From the NCBI RefSeq assembly GCF_022267515.1, contig NZ_JAKFGB010000020.1:270570-334569 (forward strand): 64,000 nucleotides of DNA, in the 5' to 3' direction. Positions 1 through 9,637 of the stretch are shown here, piece by piece; the first letter of the stretch is position 1, and each line of letters begins with the position of its first letter. A model generated the notes under the pieces. It was not told the origin of the DNA. It saw only the letters and a program-made list of their open reading frames with translations, and did no database searches. Origin of the DNA: Rubinisphaera margarita (GTDB taxonomy: Bacteria; Planctomycetota; Planctomycetia; Planctomycetales; Planctomycetaceae). The position numbers were made by a program, and so were the translations under genes.

Positions 1-44
1 AGGCTGACTCGAGCGGTCACTGCCGTAAACCTGCCGTAAAGACG

Positions 45-75
45 AAGGATCAGCACTCGCTGCTGGTCCTTTTCT
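45..75 (+). terminator. Rho-independent terminator of a gene left of the window
   Basis: Arms AAGGATCAGCA (45-55) and TGCTGGTCCTT (61-71) pair with one G-U and are followed by TTTCT. It probably ends a plus-strand gene lying before position 1. The 160 bases from here to lysC hold only the lysC leader, with a small GAACAG/CTGTTC stem near 116-130. Confidence 0.65.
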
Positions 76-234
76 ATGCGCGCCTCGCGAAGTTGGTCGT
101 GCGAGAACGGCGGAGGAACAGCCCCTGTTCTCTCTTCCGTCACACGGCTGGCGGGCATCGCGTGAAGTTGCTTCCCGCATCTGATATTCTGCTGACCAGT
201 TTGAATTCCAGCAGAAAACTCATGGGAGGCATTT

Positions 235-2037
235 GTGTCGATCATTGTTCAGAAATTCGGCGGAACGAGCGTTGCGTCCGCCGAGAAAATTCGAAACGCA
301 GCTCGTCGGGCTGTCGCGGCTCATCAGAACGGACATCAGGTTGTGGTCGTTGTCAGTGCCCGCGGCAAGAAGACCGATGAACTGATCGGCCTGGCTGCGG
401 AGATCACCGAGCGTCCATCCCCTCGCGAAATGGATGTGCTGCTGAGCACCGGCGAGCAGGAAACGATCGCCCTGATGTCGATGGCCATTCACGCTCTGGG
501 CGAGAAGGCGATCAGTCTGACAGGCCCCCAGATCGGCATCGTCACCGACGAGGCGAGCACCAAGGCTCGGATCCGGCAGATCGACACCAGCCGCCTGCAC
601 AGCTATCTCGAAGCGGGCAACATTGTCGTCGCCGCCGGCTTTCAGGGGATGGATCAGCACGGAAACATCACCACGCTCGGTCGCGGGGGAAGTGATACCA
701 CGGCGACCGCCCTGGCAGCCGTTCTCAGCGCCTCGCTCTGTGAGATCTATACCGACGTCGAAGGTGTTTTCACGACCGATCCGCGGATCGTGCCCGATGC
801 CCGTCAGGTGCCCAAGATTTCCTACGACGAAATGCTTGAACTGGCCAGCCTCGGTGCAGGGGTCATGCATTCCCGATCGATCGAGTTCGCCAAGAAGTAC
901 CGCGTTCCTTTGAGAGTGCGGCCGTCATTCAACGACGGAGCAGGAACTCTGATCGCGATGGAACCGGAAGATCCCGCACCCGTTGTGACCGGAGTCGCTC
1001 TGGTGAAGGACGAACTTCGCGTCAGTCTTCGTGGCGTTCCCGACCGACCGGGCGTTATGAGTCTGATCTTCACGAAGATGGCGGCTCGGAAGATTCCGCT
1101 CGATCTGGTCGTTCAGGATATCGCCGACTCAGGCATTGCCGAAATTTCGTTCACAGTTCCCCGCGCCGACTTTGCCGATGCCCTGACCGCAGCTGGCGAA
1201 GCCGTTGAAGAACTCGGGGAGGGAACGGTCCACCACGGGACGCAGCTCGCGAAGGTCTCCATCGTTGGCAGCGGCATGCAGACGCATTCTGGCGTCGCCG
1301 CTCAGCTCTTCCAGACGATCGCCGACGCCGGCATCAACGTGCTGATGATCTCCACGGGCGACATCAAAATTTCTGCTCTGATCGAAGCGGATCACGCGAT
1401 CGATGCCGTCAAGGCGATCCACAAGAGCTTTGCGCTGGATCAGGTCAAGAATATTACGCCTCCGCTCGGATCGACTCTGCCTGGGGCAGCGACCGAAGCG
1501 ATTCAGGTCGACGAAAAACGCGAGCGTCAGGTCGTTCTTCAGCTCGCCAATATGGAAGACATCGTTGTCAGTGATGTCATCGTCGACACGAACCAGGCCC
1601 GTGTGACGATCCTGAATCTGGCCGACGAACCGGGGATTGCTGCCGGCCTGTTCACCCTGGTCGCTCGTGGCGGCGTCATGATTGACATGATTGTCCAGAA
1701 CGTGAGCCAGCAGGGGCGGACGAACATTACGTTCACGGTCCCGCGGGGCGATCTGCAGAAGTGTCTTGAGCTAGTCCGGGGAGCGATCGACCTCTCCGAT
1801 GGCGTCACTCTCAACTGGGACGAAGAAATTGCCAAAGTGTCCGTTGCAGGAATCGGCCTCCGCAGCCATACCGGCGTCGGGCAGAAGATGTTCCATGCTC
1901 TGGCAGAGAACGATATCAATATTCTGCTTGTAGGCACCAGCGAAATGCGGATGACGGCGGTCATCAGGCGGGATCAGGCCGAAAAGGCGGAGAAAGCACT
2001 CACGGCCATGTTCCTGAACGCGGTGGCGACCACTTAG
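235..2037 (+). CDS. lysC: Aspartate kinase with duplicated ACT regulatory region
   Basis: This enzyme phosphorylates L-aspartate, the first step to lysine, threonine, methionine and diaminopimelate, in the cytoplasm. It has 600 residues. The kinase signature KFGGTSV is at residues 7-13, a STGEQE segment lies near 72, and GRGGSDTTA lies near 149-157. Usual LysC proteins are about 400-450 residues with one pair of ACT domains. Here a first ACT pair (about 255-395) is followed by a second (about 440-590), with the pattern 'V..V.G.GL/M..H.GV' repeated. Four-ACT enzymes are known in cyanobacteria. The start is GTG at 235, six bases after GGGAGG (224-229). The gene stands alone and is followed by a strong terminator. 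Confidence 0.95.
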   Translation: MSIIVQKFGGTSVASAEKIRNAARRAVAAHQNGHQVVVVVSARGKKTDELIGLAAEITERPSPREMDVLLSTGEQETIALMSMAIHALGEKAISLTGPQIGIVTDEASTKARIRQIDTSRLHSYLEAGNIVVAAGFQGMDQHGNITTLGRGGSDTTATALAAVLSASLCEIYTDVEGVFTTDPRIVPDARQVPKISYDEMLELASLGAGVMHSRSIEFAKKYRVPLRVRPSFNDGAGTLIAMEPEDPAPVVTGVALVKDELRVSLRGVPDRPGVMSLIFTKMAARKIPLDLVVQDIADSGIAEISFTVPRADFADALTAAGEAVEELGEGTVHHGTQLAKVSIVGSGMQTHSGVAAQLFQTIADAGINVLMISTGDIKISALIEADHAIDAVKAIHKSFALDQVKNITPPLGSTLPGAATEAIQVDEKRERQVVLQLANMEDIVVSDVIVDTNQARVTILNLADEPGIAAGLFTLVARGGVMIDMIVQNVSQQGRTNITFTVPRGDLQKCLELVRGAIDLSDGVTLNWDEEIAKVSVAGIGLRSHTGVGQKMFHALAENDINILLVGTSEMRMTAVIRRDQAEKAEKALTAMFLNAVATT

Positions 2038-2065
2038 TGGCGAAGTCTCACTGAATACGCAAAAA

Positions 2066-2100
2066 GCCCGGTCATTCTGAACGTCTGACCGGGCATTTTT
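2066..2100 (+). terminator. Rho-independent terminator of lysC
   Basis: A perfect 9-bp stem, GCCCGGTCA (2066-2074) with TGACCGGGC (2086-2094), is followed by ATTTTTATTAG. It lies 29 bases after the lysC stop. Confidence 0.9.
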
Positions 2101-2170
2101 ATTAGTTTTTGAAACGTTCGTTCAGGTATTTGCCGGGTGTAAGTCCTTGGCCCCGTTTATTTTTCGTCGA

Positions 2171-2199
2171 TTGACGCTTGGCATCCAGTCATCTAAGAT
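2171..2199 (+). promoter_or_regulatory. Sigma70-type promoter of the DUF1559 gene
   Basis: TTGACG (2171-2176), a 17-base spacer and TAAGAT (2194-2199) match the -35/-10 consensus well. They lie just after the lysC terminator and about 108 bases before the ATG at 2307, which implies a leader of about 100 bases. Confidence 0.6.
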
Positions 2200-2306
2200 T
2201 ATTAATGGATTACGCTTGTCGTCTTTCCCTCTGGTCACTCGCAATTCTTGCGAACTGCCGACGGGATTCTATTTGTTTTTCTAATTCTTCATCAAAGGAT
2301 GTACAC

Positions 2307-3317
<1,011 letters not shown>

Positions 3318-3355
3318 ATCCTTTGAACTCTTGAGTATTCTTCTTTTTTGCAGAG

Positions 3356-3703
3356 ATGGACGGACTGATGATGCGAGCTGGAATTTGCGTGTGCCTGCTG
3401 GGAATTGGGCTTCTGCTGCCCGGCTGTGGTGGTGGATCGGTCTCTGATCAGGAGTTGCCTGCTGGTTCAAATGCTCCCAGCCCGACTGAGAATGTTCGCG
3501 TCTGGCTTGAGGGGGTCGCCGAGAGCGGCCAGCTCGACAGCGGCATTTCGATGATGCACGAAGAAGCCGAGAAGATGAAGGCGAATGGCGTGGCCAACGC
3601 CGATGAGATTGCCACGGGGCTGAAAGAGCTGGAAACAGCGAGCGGCTCCTCGGCGATCAAGTCCAAGGCCAACGCCCTGCTTCAGAAGGTGCCGAACGAA
3701 TAG
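3356..3703 (+). CDS. Small secreted lipoprotein
   Basis: A 115-residue protein with a lipoprotein signal: a basic/hydrophobic start (MMRAGICVCLLGIGLLL) and lipobox LPGC, with Cys near residue 24 followed by GGG. The mature part is small, helical and rich in charged residues (SGISMMHEEAEKMK, DEIATGLKELETA). I recognise no named domain. Small lipoproteins like this often follow DUF1559 genes in planctomycetes, and this one is 38 bases downstream, so co-transcription is likely. ATG could also be 3368 or 3371, since no strong Shine-Dalgarno marks 3356. It is followed by a clear terminator. Confidence 0.8.
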   Translation: MDGLMMRAGICVCLLGIGLLLPGCGGGSVSDQELPAGSNAPSPTENVRVWLEGVAESGQLDSGISMMHEEAEKMKANGVANADEIATGLKELETASGSSAIKSKANALLQKVPNE

Positions 3704-3726
3704 TTCGTCCTTCGAGCGACAAATGG

Positions 3727-3758
3727 AACAGGCCATCCGAGTGGGTGGCCTGTTTTCG
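3727..3758 (+). terminator. Rho-independent terminator after the lipoprotein gene
   Basis: AACAGGCCA (3727-3735) pairs exactly with TGGCCTGTT (3746-3754), followed by TTCGTT. It ends the DUF1559/lipoprotein unit. Confidence 0.85.
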
Positions 3759-3788
3759 TTACGAAGCCGTTGGACCCAGTCAATGCGA

Positions 3789-3818
3789 AAGGCGACGAGG
3801 AAAGATCCTCGTCGCCTT
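3789..3818. terminator. Hairpin between converging genes, likely terminator for the minus-strand gene
   Basis: AAGGCGACGAGGA (3789-3801) pairs perfectly over 13 bases with TCCTCGTCGCCTT (3806-3818) around a 4-base loop. It lies 23 bases after the stop of the minus-strand gene ending at 3842. The minus-strand tail is TTTCGC, so the U-run is short. Confidence 0.7.
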
Positions 3819-3841
3819 ATTTGATTCAACGGTTCCTGACG

Positions 3842-4189
3842 CTAGTTCTGCTGATCGGGAACGAAGGTCATCGTCGGCTCGGCGACTTTGCGGTAACCGA
3901 GGTCGCGGATCACTTCCAGGACTTCGCTCCAGGTCGGGAACTGACGTCCGCTGCGTCGCTTGTAGTTGTCAATCGCCCGCATGAATTCGACTTCGTCGCC
4001 GGAGTAATCGCGTTCACATGTTGTCGGGTCGATCTGACGGCGGCGTTCGACCTTCCGTCGATCTCCCTTGCGATTCTCGGCCCCGTCAGGGCCCTTCTGA
4101 TTGTCATCCTGGCGACGTTCGCTCATTGCGCGTCGCAGCTTAGTGCGACGATCGGCAACGAGTTCCTCACCCGTTACGTCCTTCAGCAT
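3842..4189 (-). CDS. Small basic protein conserved in planctomycetes, function unknown
   Basis: This 115-residue protein is very rich in Arg, Lys and Asp in its first half (DRRTKLRRAMSERR, NRKGDRRKVERRRQ). A more ordered C-terminal half follows (GDEVEFMRAIDNYKRRSGR, WSEVLEVIRDLGYRKV). I recall similar short proteins in planctomycete genomes but no assigned function. The acidic/aromatic C-terminal motif with a basic N-terminus would fit a nucleic-acid-associated protein; that is inference. ATG 4189 is preceded by GAGGTGG five bases upstream, better than the ATG at 4201. A perfect 13-bp hairpin follows the stop. Confidence 0.7.
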   Translation of the reverse strand: MLKDVTGEELVADRRTKLRRAMSERRQDDNQKGPDGAENRKGDRRKVERRRQIDPTTCERDYSGDEVEFMRAIDNYKRRSGRQFPTWSEVLEVIRDLGYRKVAEPTMTFVPDQQN

Positions 4190-4405
4190 TGTCCACCTCA
4201 TTGTGGTCAGAGTCTCTATGCAACCTCCTGCGCGCTTCGATGGCGGATTATCCCACTATCAATCAGCGACAGCACATTGCAACTCTGCCACACGCTGGCA
4301 GGTTTGGCAAAACAGGAACGTGGTAAGACCAGCGGAAACTGCGGCCTTGTGGAGAGTCTTAACGGTTCTGAGGATTCTCAGGACGATTGTTCGTGGTCAT
4401 CTCCC

Positions 4406-5563
4406 TCAACCTCGCGTGGGAACCGTTTCCCGAAGGGTCGCGGCGGCTGAACCCTGTTCGATCTGCCGAATCAGGCCGGCCATTTCCCAGGCGGTCACGT
4501 AGTGATAACGGAACCGTGGATCCTGCTCGCTGCGTTTGCGAAGGTTCAGGTGAAACTCGACCATCTGCGGCCCCAGCAGCATGTCGATGTTTCCCTCTTT
4601 GCAGCCATGCGTATGCAGCTTCACGAACTTCCAGTTCGGCTTCCCAAGAGCATGCACATTGGCCTGCAACCAGAGATCGAGCCGTCCCATCGTCGGGGGA
4701 CGGGTCCCGTGGAGGTCTCCGTTCTCGATTCTCGGAAAGATTCCAAGCTTCGGTCTGGTCCAGTCAGGCACCAATGGGCCCTGAACCATCAGCAGGGAGT
4801 CCTGAGGCGGCTTCCGACCGACTTTGACCCGTTGGCCCGTCGCATGTGAGGCGGGCTGGCCGGGGCGGTCCCAGGCGTGATACAGGCTGTTGATGGTGCA
4901 GACCTGAGTCGGGGAAGGAGCGGACGGCATCGTAAAGTCGGCGTAACAGCCCGTTTCCCGAAGAATGGTCAGCTCTTCGTTCACGCCACAGAACCAGCCT
5001 TTCGGATGGGAATTGCAGAGTGCCCAGTTGCCGTGAATGAAACCGTAGGTGATCTCGCCAGTGGCCGGATCTCTCCGAAGCAGTCCGTGACGATGAAATA
5101 GCGTATCGCGGAACGTGCTCAGTTTTTCCGTCAGGGATTCCACGGTGTCGTTCTCGTGATGCAGATGGATCTCGACATCGCCGAATCCGGCTTCGCAGAG
5201 TTCACGCAGGGCATCGAGGTATTCCGGCTGATACTCATCCTGCGGAAAGAAGAACGAATGCTGCGGCGGGCGGCCGGTGACATCGACCAGTTCTTTGAAC
5301 AGCTTCGGATACTCGCTGCACCAGCGGTTCACCAGTTCCAGCGCCTGCGGTTTCGGCAGATTGCCCCGCTCTGGTTCGTAGTGATCGCAAATCGCGATAA
5401 AGACGTCGAGCGGCTCATCAGGCAGATCGACGGGCACTTCGCGGTCCGTGGGGAAATAATAACTCCCCAGCCAGCGATGCATCTCCCGCTTCCGCAGTGC
5501 CAGCAGATAACCGCCGACAAGTCCGAGGGCGATAACGGGAATAAAAGCAAGCAGATACCACAT
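4406..5563 (-). CDS. Membrane-anchored polysaccharide deacetylase-like protein
   Basis: A 385-residue protein with one N-terminal membrane helix (about 2-24, LLAFIPVIALGLVGGYLLAL). The rest shows a divergent NodB/carbohydrate-esterase pattern: ICDHYEP near 58, HSFFFPQDEY near 105, EIHLHHEND near 131, FIHGNWALCNS near 175 and KLHTHG near 315. The His/Asp-rich motifs resemble metal ligands of deacetylases, but the order is atypical and the enzyme class is not certain. It is the last gene of the exopolysaccharide cluster, 67 bases after the glycosyltransferase at 5631, consistent with trimming or deacetylation of the exported polymer at the membrane. Confidence 0.7.
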   Translation of the reverse strand: MWYLLAFIPVIALGLVGGYLLALRKREMHRWLGSYYFPTDREVPVDLPDEPLDVFIAICDHYEPERGNLPKPQALELVNRWCSEYPKLFKELVDVTGRPPQHSFFFPQDEYQPEYLDALRELCEAGFGDVEIHLHHENDTVESLTEKLSTFRDTLFHRHGLLRRDPATGEITYGFIHGNWALCNSHPKGWFCGVNEELTILRETGCYADFTMPSAPSPTQVCTINSLYHAWDRPGQPASHATGQRVKVGRKPPQDSLLMVQGPLVPDWTRPKLGIFPRIENGDLHGTRPPTMGRLDLWLQANVHALGKPNWKFVKLHTHGCKEGNIDMLLGPQMVEFHLNLRKRSEQDPRFRYHYVTAWEMAGLIRQIEQGSAAATLRETVPTRG

Positions 5564-5630
5564 GCGGCTGTTGTTCTTGCGAGTTCTGAATGAGAAAATC
5601 TTCGCCAGAATGCGTACGACGGGTTCAGGC

Positions 5631-7070
5631 TTATCGGGATATTAGCGTATCGACCGCGTTCTCAGAATGCGGTTTCTTGTCGCGTGCGAAATCGGAGTTC
5701 GCTCCGGTCAGACCGTCGAGAATCGCCGCCAGCTGTTCGGCCCGCTGACGCCGCCCATGGGCGGCCGGAGACCAGATCGCTCGTTCGCGCGGAATCCCCG
5801 CCTGATGCCGCTCCATTTCCGTTGCGAGACTCAGAGCAATCTGCTCTGGTTTCAGCGGATCGCAGGGCAGGGCATACGGACAATCGGCCGTCATGTCCCA
5901 CATATCTCCCTGCGGCGAGATCAGCAGGAACGGCTTTTCGCAGGCGAGATATTCGAAGATTTTACCGTTCACAATCCGCTCCGCGCCAGGAACCGGGGCA
6001 TTGAGCAGTGTCAGGCAGTCCGAAGTCTGCATCAGTCGAACAGCCTCGTCGTGGCTGATGAAAGGCAGCCGAACGAGACGGCATCCGGTGTTGGTCAGTC
6101 GATCGAGGACGGCTTCCTGGTCAGGGGTGCGACGTCCGGCAATGACCAGCTCGAGTTGGGACAGAAGTAGCGGCGAGGTCTGGTGCAACTGCTCGATGGC
6201 CTTCACGAGCGGTTCGATCGGATTCAGATTCCACAGCGTGCCGACGTAGGCGAGGCGGAACAGATCCCTCCCGTTTCCGTAGTCCTTTCGGCTGCCGGCA
6301 GCGGCGGTGAAGTCCTCGGGGTCGAACCCGTTGTAAATGTATTCGCACCGCAGCGATGTGCCTGCGGCGATGGCCGAGTTCTTCACGGACTGGCGACTGG
6401 AGGGAGTCGTCGCGATGGCCATTGTCGCCTGACGCAGCAGTCGGCTCTGCATTCGCTGCTGGATCCGCTGAGAGAGTCGGCTCTGCTGCTTGTTTTCCCA
6501 GTACGTGTTGCTGATGCCCCATTCATCGCGATAGTCGAGCACAAGCGGGATCCCGAACTTCTTCGAGAGCCGTGCGCCGACAAGAAACGATGAGAACGGC
6601 GGAGCGGTCGCGACGATGACATCGTGCTGTTTTCGGCGCAGTAATTCGCAACCTGCGCGGTACGCGTTCGGACCCCACAACACCTGCATGTCGGGCTGAA
6701 AAACGAGGTTGGCCGCTCCTCGGGCCAGACCCTTGATTAAACGGGCCGGGCTCAAAGACGGCTTGCTCGGCCCTGGATCAGTTGAAGGCGTTCGTGCTGC
6801 CGCAGTCTTCTTCCTGCTTCCCGAAAAGCGTTCTTTGAACTCATAGCTTGGCTCCAGGGTCCGGGCTCGCACGATTTCCGTCGAGGCGGGAACGTCTCGG
6901 AGCAACGATTCATCTTTCAGGGGGACGGAGGGGTTGGCGACGGTGAGCACCGAGCTCTCCCAGCCGAAGTCGGGAAGATACTTGGTGAACTTCACCACGC
7001 GATGGACGCCAATTCCCCCCGACGGCGGAAACTGATAGGCGATAAATAGAACTCTCCGTGGTGCCTGCAC
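5631..7070 (-). CDS. GT4-type glycosyltransferase (WbuB-like)
   Basis: A 479-residue glycosyltransferase of the GT-B fold. The N-terminal Rossmann segment has VLFIAYQFPPSGGIGVHRVVKF, where the Gly-rich loop binds substrate. The acceptor-domain segment LVLDYRDEWG lies near 180. The nucleotide-sugar domain has AYVGTLWNLNPIEPLVKAI near 275 and NGKIFEYLACEKPFLLI near 370, the E-x7-E-like region. It likely transfers a sugar to the growing repeat unit at the cytoplasmic face. The start is GTG at 7070. It sits between another glycosyltransferase and the deacetylase-like gene. The N-terminal half contains a long Ser/Pro-rich linker near 90-110. Confidence 0.85.
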   Translation of the reverse strand: MQAPRRVLFIAYQFPPSGGIGVHRVVKFTKYLPDFGWESSVLTVANPSVPLKDESLLRDVPASTEIVRARTLEPSYEFKERFSGSRKKTAAARTPSTDPGPSKPSLSPARLIKGLARGAANLVFQPDMQVLWGPNAYRAGCELLRRKQHDVIVATAPPFSSFLVGARLSKKFGIPLVLDYRDEWGISNTYWENKQQSRLSQRIQQRMQSRLLRQATMAIATTPSSRQSVKNSAIAAGTSLRCEYIYNGFDPEDFTAAAGSRKDYGNGRDLFRLAYVGTLWNLNPIEPLVKAIEQLHQTSPLLLSQLELVIAGRRTPDQEAVLDRLTNTGCRLVRLPFISHDEAVRLMQTSDCLTLLNAPVPGAERIVNGKIFEYLACEKPFLLISPQGDMWDMTADCPYALPCDPLKPEQIALSLATEMERHQAGIPRERAIWSPAAHGRRQRAEQLAAILDGLTGANSDFARDKKPHSENAVDTLISR

Positions 7071-7216
7071 CAGATTGGCCCTGTCTGCGTGGATCGGATC
7101 GGGCCCCGCCTCCGAGCGGCGAGACTGTTCGCGTTTTTCAACGCTTCAAGTATAGGTCGCAAAACCTGATGGTGCGGAACGGCAGCCGGTTCTTTGTTCA
7201 GGCTCGCGTATGGGAC

Positions 7217-8392
7217 TCAGGCCTGGTGCGTCGCCGGCAGTGAGTTCACAATCTCGATGATTTCATCAGCCATGTCGTCCCAGCTGCGAACGGCAGTGCT
7301 TTCAGCGCCAACCTGATAGTGCCCCGACAGAACCTCGTCGATACCGTCGACCAGAGCTTCCGTATCGCCGGACGGAACGAGAACCGAATACTCATCGCCC
7401 GCGATCTCGGCGATGCTGCCGACGTCGGTGCTGACAAACGGCGTCCCGCAGGCCAGCGACTCGCGCAACACGTTTGGCAAGCCTTCGGAATGACTGCAGA
7501 GCACGGTCGCATCGGCCGCCTGATACCAGTTCGGCAAATCGCGGTGGCTCACCGAGCCGATTACCGAGACGATTGAATCGAGTCCTTTCTGGCGGATCTT
7601 TTGTTCGATCTCCGCCCGCTGCGGCCCATCGCCGACAAGGCAGAGAACAAAATCGTCGCCCCGGTTCGCTTTGATCTCTGCGGCGGCCAGCAGCATGTTC
7701 AGATTCTTGATCGCCACCATCCGTCCGACCCAGACAAGAAGTGGACGTTCGGGATCCATACCGAGCCATGCCCGGGCATTCTCTTTGTCGGCCGGACGAA
7801 AGTGTTCGGTGTCGACCCCCTGATAGACCGGGAAAATTCGCGAGCTGGGGGTGTCGAAACTCTCGACCACGTCAGCCAGTCCCTGACTGACGGTCAGAAC
7901 GGCATCCGATTCCTGCAGAACCTGCATGATCGGCTTCCGACGGGAACGGTCCTGCGGCAGCACGAGCACGTCGGAACCGCCAATGATCACGCCGCACGGT
8001 TTATTCAACTGTTGAGCCAGACGCAGACCGGCGTCTCCATCGGGATGCGCCCAGTAAGAAAGAATGAAGTCCGGGTTCCAGCCCGACAGCGTGTCCGAGA
8101 GAGCCTGTTGAATCGACTTCCAGTAAAAGTGTCCGTACTTCGAACGCAGAATCTTCGGCGGGTACCAGTAGGTCGGATATCGGACGGGAATCTGATGGCT
8201 GACCAGGCCTTCAGTCGGTTCGACCGGACTGTGCCGCATTTTGCGAGACATCATCTCCCGCCAGGCCTGAGGGGCGATGACGCGGACGTCCACGCCGGCT
8301 CGCTGAAGTGCGCAGCAGGTTTCGTAGTTGAACGTTCCCCGCGACGGATTCTGCGCGTCGGGAAAGATCGAACTTAGAAACAGAATATTCAT
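7217..8392 (-). CDS. GT4 family glycosyltransferase
   Basis: A 391-residue protein beginning MNILFLSSIFPDAQNPSRGTF, the usual start of GT4 enzymes. Visible motifs are DFILSYWAHPDGDAGLRLA near 110, GGSDVLVLP near 140, PLLVWVGRMVAIKNLNMLLAA near 220 and the sugar-nucleotide loop HSEGLPNVLRESLACGTPFVSTDVG near 305-330. The predicted activity is transfer of a hexose from a nucleotide sugar. ATG 8392 is chosen by family; an in-frame GTG at 8431 with GGAA upstream would add 13 unconserved residues. It is the third glycosyltransferase-proximal gene in the minus-strand cluster. Confidence 0.88.
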   Translation of the reverse strand: MNILFLSSIFPDAQNPSRGTFNYETCCALQRAGVDVRVIAPQAWREMMSRKMRHSPVEPTEGLVSHQIPVRYPTYWYPPKILRSKYGHFYWKSIQQALSDTLSGWNPDFILSYWAHPDGDAGLRLAQQLNKPCGVIIGGSDVLVLPQDRSRRKPIMQVLQESDAVLTVSQGLADVVESFDTPSSRIFPVYQGVDTEHFRPADKENARAWLGMDPERPLLVWVGRMVAIKNLNMLLAAAEIKANRGDDFVLCLVGDGPQRAEIEQKIRQKGLDSIVSVIGSVSHRDLPNWYQAADATVLCSHSEGLPNVLRESLACGTPFVSTDVGSIAEIAGDEYSVLVPSGDTEALVDGIDEVLSGHYQVGAESTAVRSWDDMADEIIEIVNSLPATHQA

Positions 8393-8476
8393 CGGCGGGC
8401 CCGCACTTTCAGATCTGAAGGTTACCTTCACCGCGTTCCGTCAGTCGGATACCAGCTCCGGTCGACGAAAGAGATA

Positions 8477-9637
8477 CTAAACTTTTCCCCACGATTCCGA
8501 CATCAAACTTCGATACAACGACTCGTACTCGCGAATCATGCGATCAATGTGAAACTTCTGTTCGACCTGATGCCGGGCGACCGTGCCCATGCTCTTCCAT
8601 GTATCGCGGCGTTCCAGATGTCCACAGATCGCTCCGGCCAATTGTTCCGGCTCAGCGGGGGGAACCAGATATCCGGTGACGTCGGGCGTAACAATCTCCG
8701 GATTGCCGCCGACCGATGTGGTGATGATCGGCAACCCGACGGCCATGGCTTCCAGAAGCGTCAGCGAGATCCCTTCGGTCGAAGAGGATGAGACAAACAT
8801 GGCCGACTTCGCCAGCAGTTCCGGGATGTCCGATCGTTCGCCAAGAAATGTCACAGTGCCGCCCAGATTCAGCTCGGCTGCCAGCTGTTCGAGCGAATCT
8901 CGTTCCTTGCCGTCGCCCACGAGTGTCAGACGGAAATCGGGATGTCGATCAGCGACGATTCGTGTCGCCTTAAGCAATGTCGGGAAATCCTTCTCAGGAC
9001 TCAGCCGGGCGACGCTGATGGCGTGCGGCTCATCAACCGGCCCCGAATACGCAAACCGATTCACGTCGATGCCGTTCCACAGCGGTTCAATCTTGCGTTG
9101 GCTTAATCGATCCTGACCGCGACAGATGCGGGCCGAGTCTTCGGAGACCGCGAGGACGCGATCGGCGAGACGATTGGCCAGCAGGAAATGAAGCCGCTGT
9201 TTCCAGTGGTGACCGCATCCTCGGCCATGTTGGGTGTTGATGGCGACCGGAATCCCGGCAGCTCGAGCGGCCGGTGTCGCGTAGAAATGGGCATACGTGT
9301 TATGCGAATGAACGACATCAATGCCGTGATCGAGGAACAGGCGTCGCAGACCGGCCCATTTCGCGAACCGCCCTCCGGATTGATCCTTCAACGAGATGAC
9401 TTTACAGCCCAGAGCTTCGATCTCCGCGGCTGGCTGACCGATCTGGTCCAGAGCGACAAAGATGGTCTCGAACTGGGAGCGGTTCCGCCGTCGGGCGAAC
9501 TCGACGAGCAGTCGCTCCAGTCCACCAGTGCTCAGGCACATGCTCACGTGACAGATGCGAATCTTCGTTCCGTCCGTCGTGCCGGGGCCCGCGGTTGGCG
9601 TGGAATGGGTTGTCGGCATTGTGACGTTCTCAGTCAT
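8477..9637 (-). CDS. GT4 family glycosyltransferase
   Basis: A 386-residue GT-B enzyme. It shows RICHVSMCLSTGGLERLLVEFARR (glycine-rich acceptor loop, about 27-50), DVVHSHNTYAHFYATPAARAAG near 108, ISVARLSPEKDFPTLLKA near 205, and SSSSTEGISLTLLEAMAVGLPIITTSVGG near 290-320. The family acts on lipid-linked or polymer acceptors with UDP/GDP sugars. Its start (9637) overlaps the stop of the acyltransferase gene upstream (9630) by 8 bases, which suggests translational coupling inside the polysaccharide operon. Confidence 0.9.
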   Translation of the reverse strand: MTENVTMPTTHSTPTAGPGTTDGTKIRICHVSMCLSTGGLERLLVEFARRRNRSQFETIFVALDQIGQPAAEIEALGCKVISLKDQSGGRFAKWAGLRRLFLDHGIDVVHSHNTYAHFYATPAARAAGIPVAINTQHGRGCGHHWKQRLHFLLANRLADRVLAVSEDSARICRGQDRLSQRKIEPLWNGIDVNRFAYSGPVDEPHAISVARLSPEKDFPTLLKATRIVADRHPDFRLTLVGDGKERDSLEQLAAELNLGGTVTFLGERSDIPELLAKSAMFVSSSSTEGISLTLLEAMAVGLPIITTSVGGNPEIVTPDVTGYLVPPAEPEQLAGAICGHLERRDTWKSMGTVARHQVEQKFHIDRMIREYESLYRSLMSESWGKV

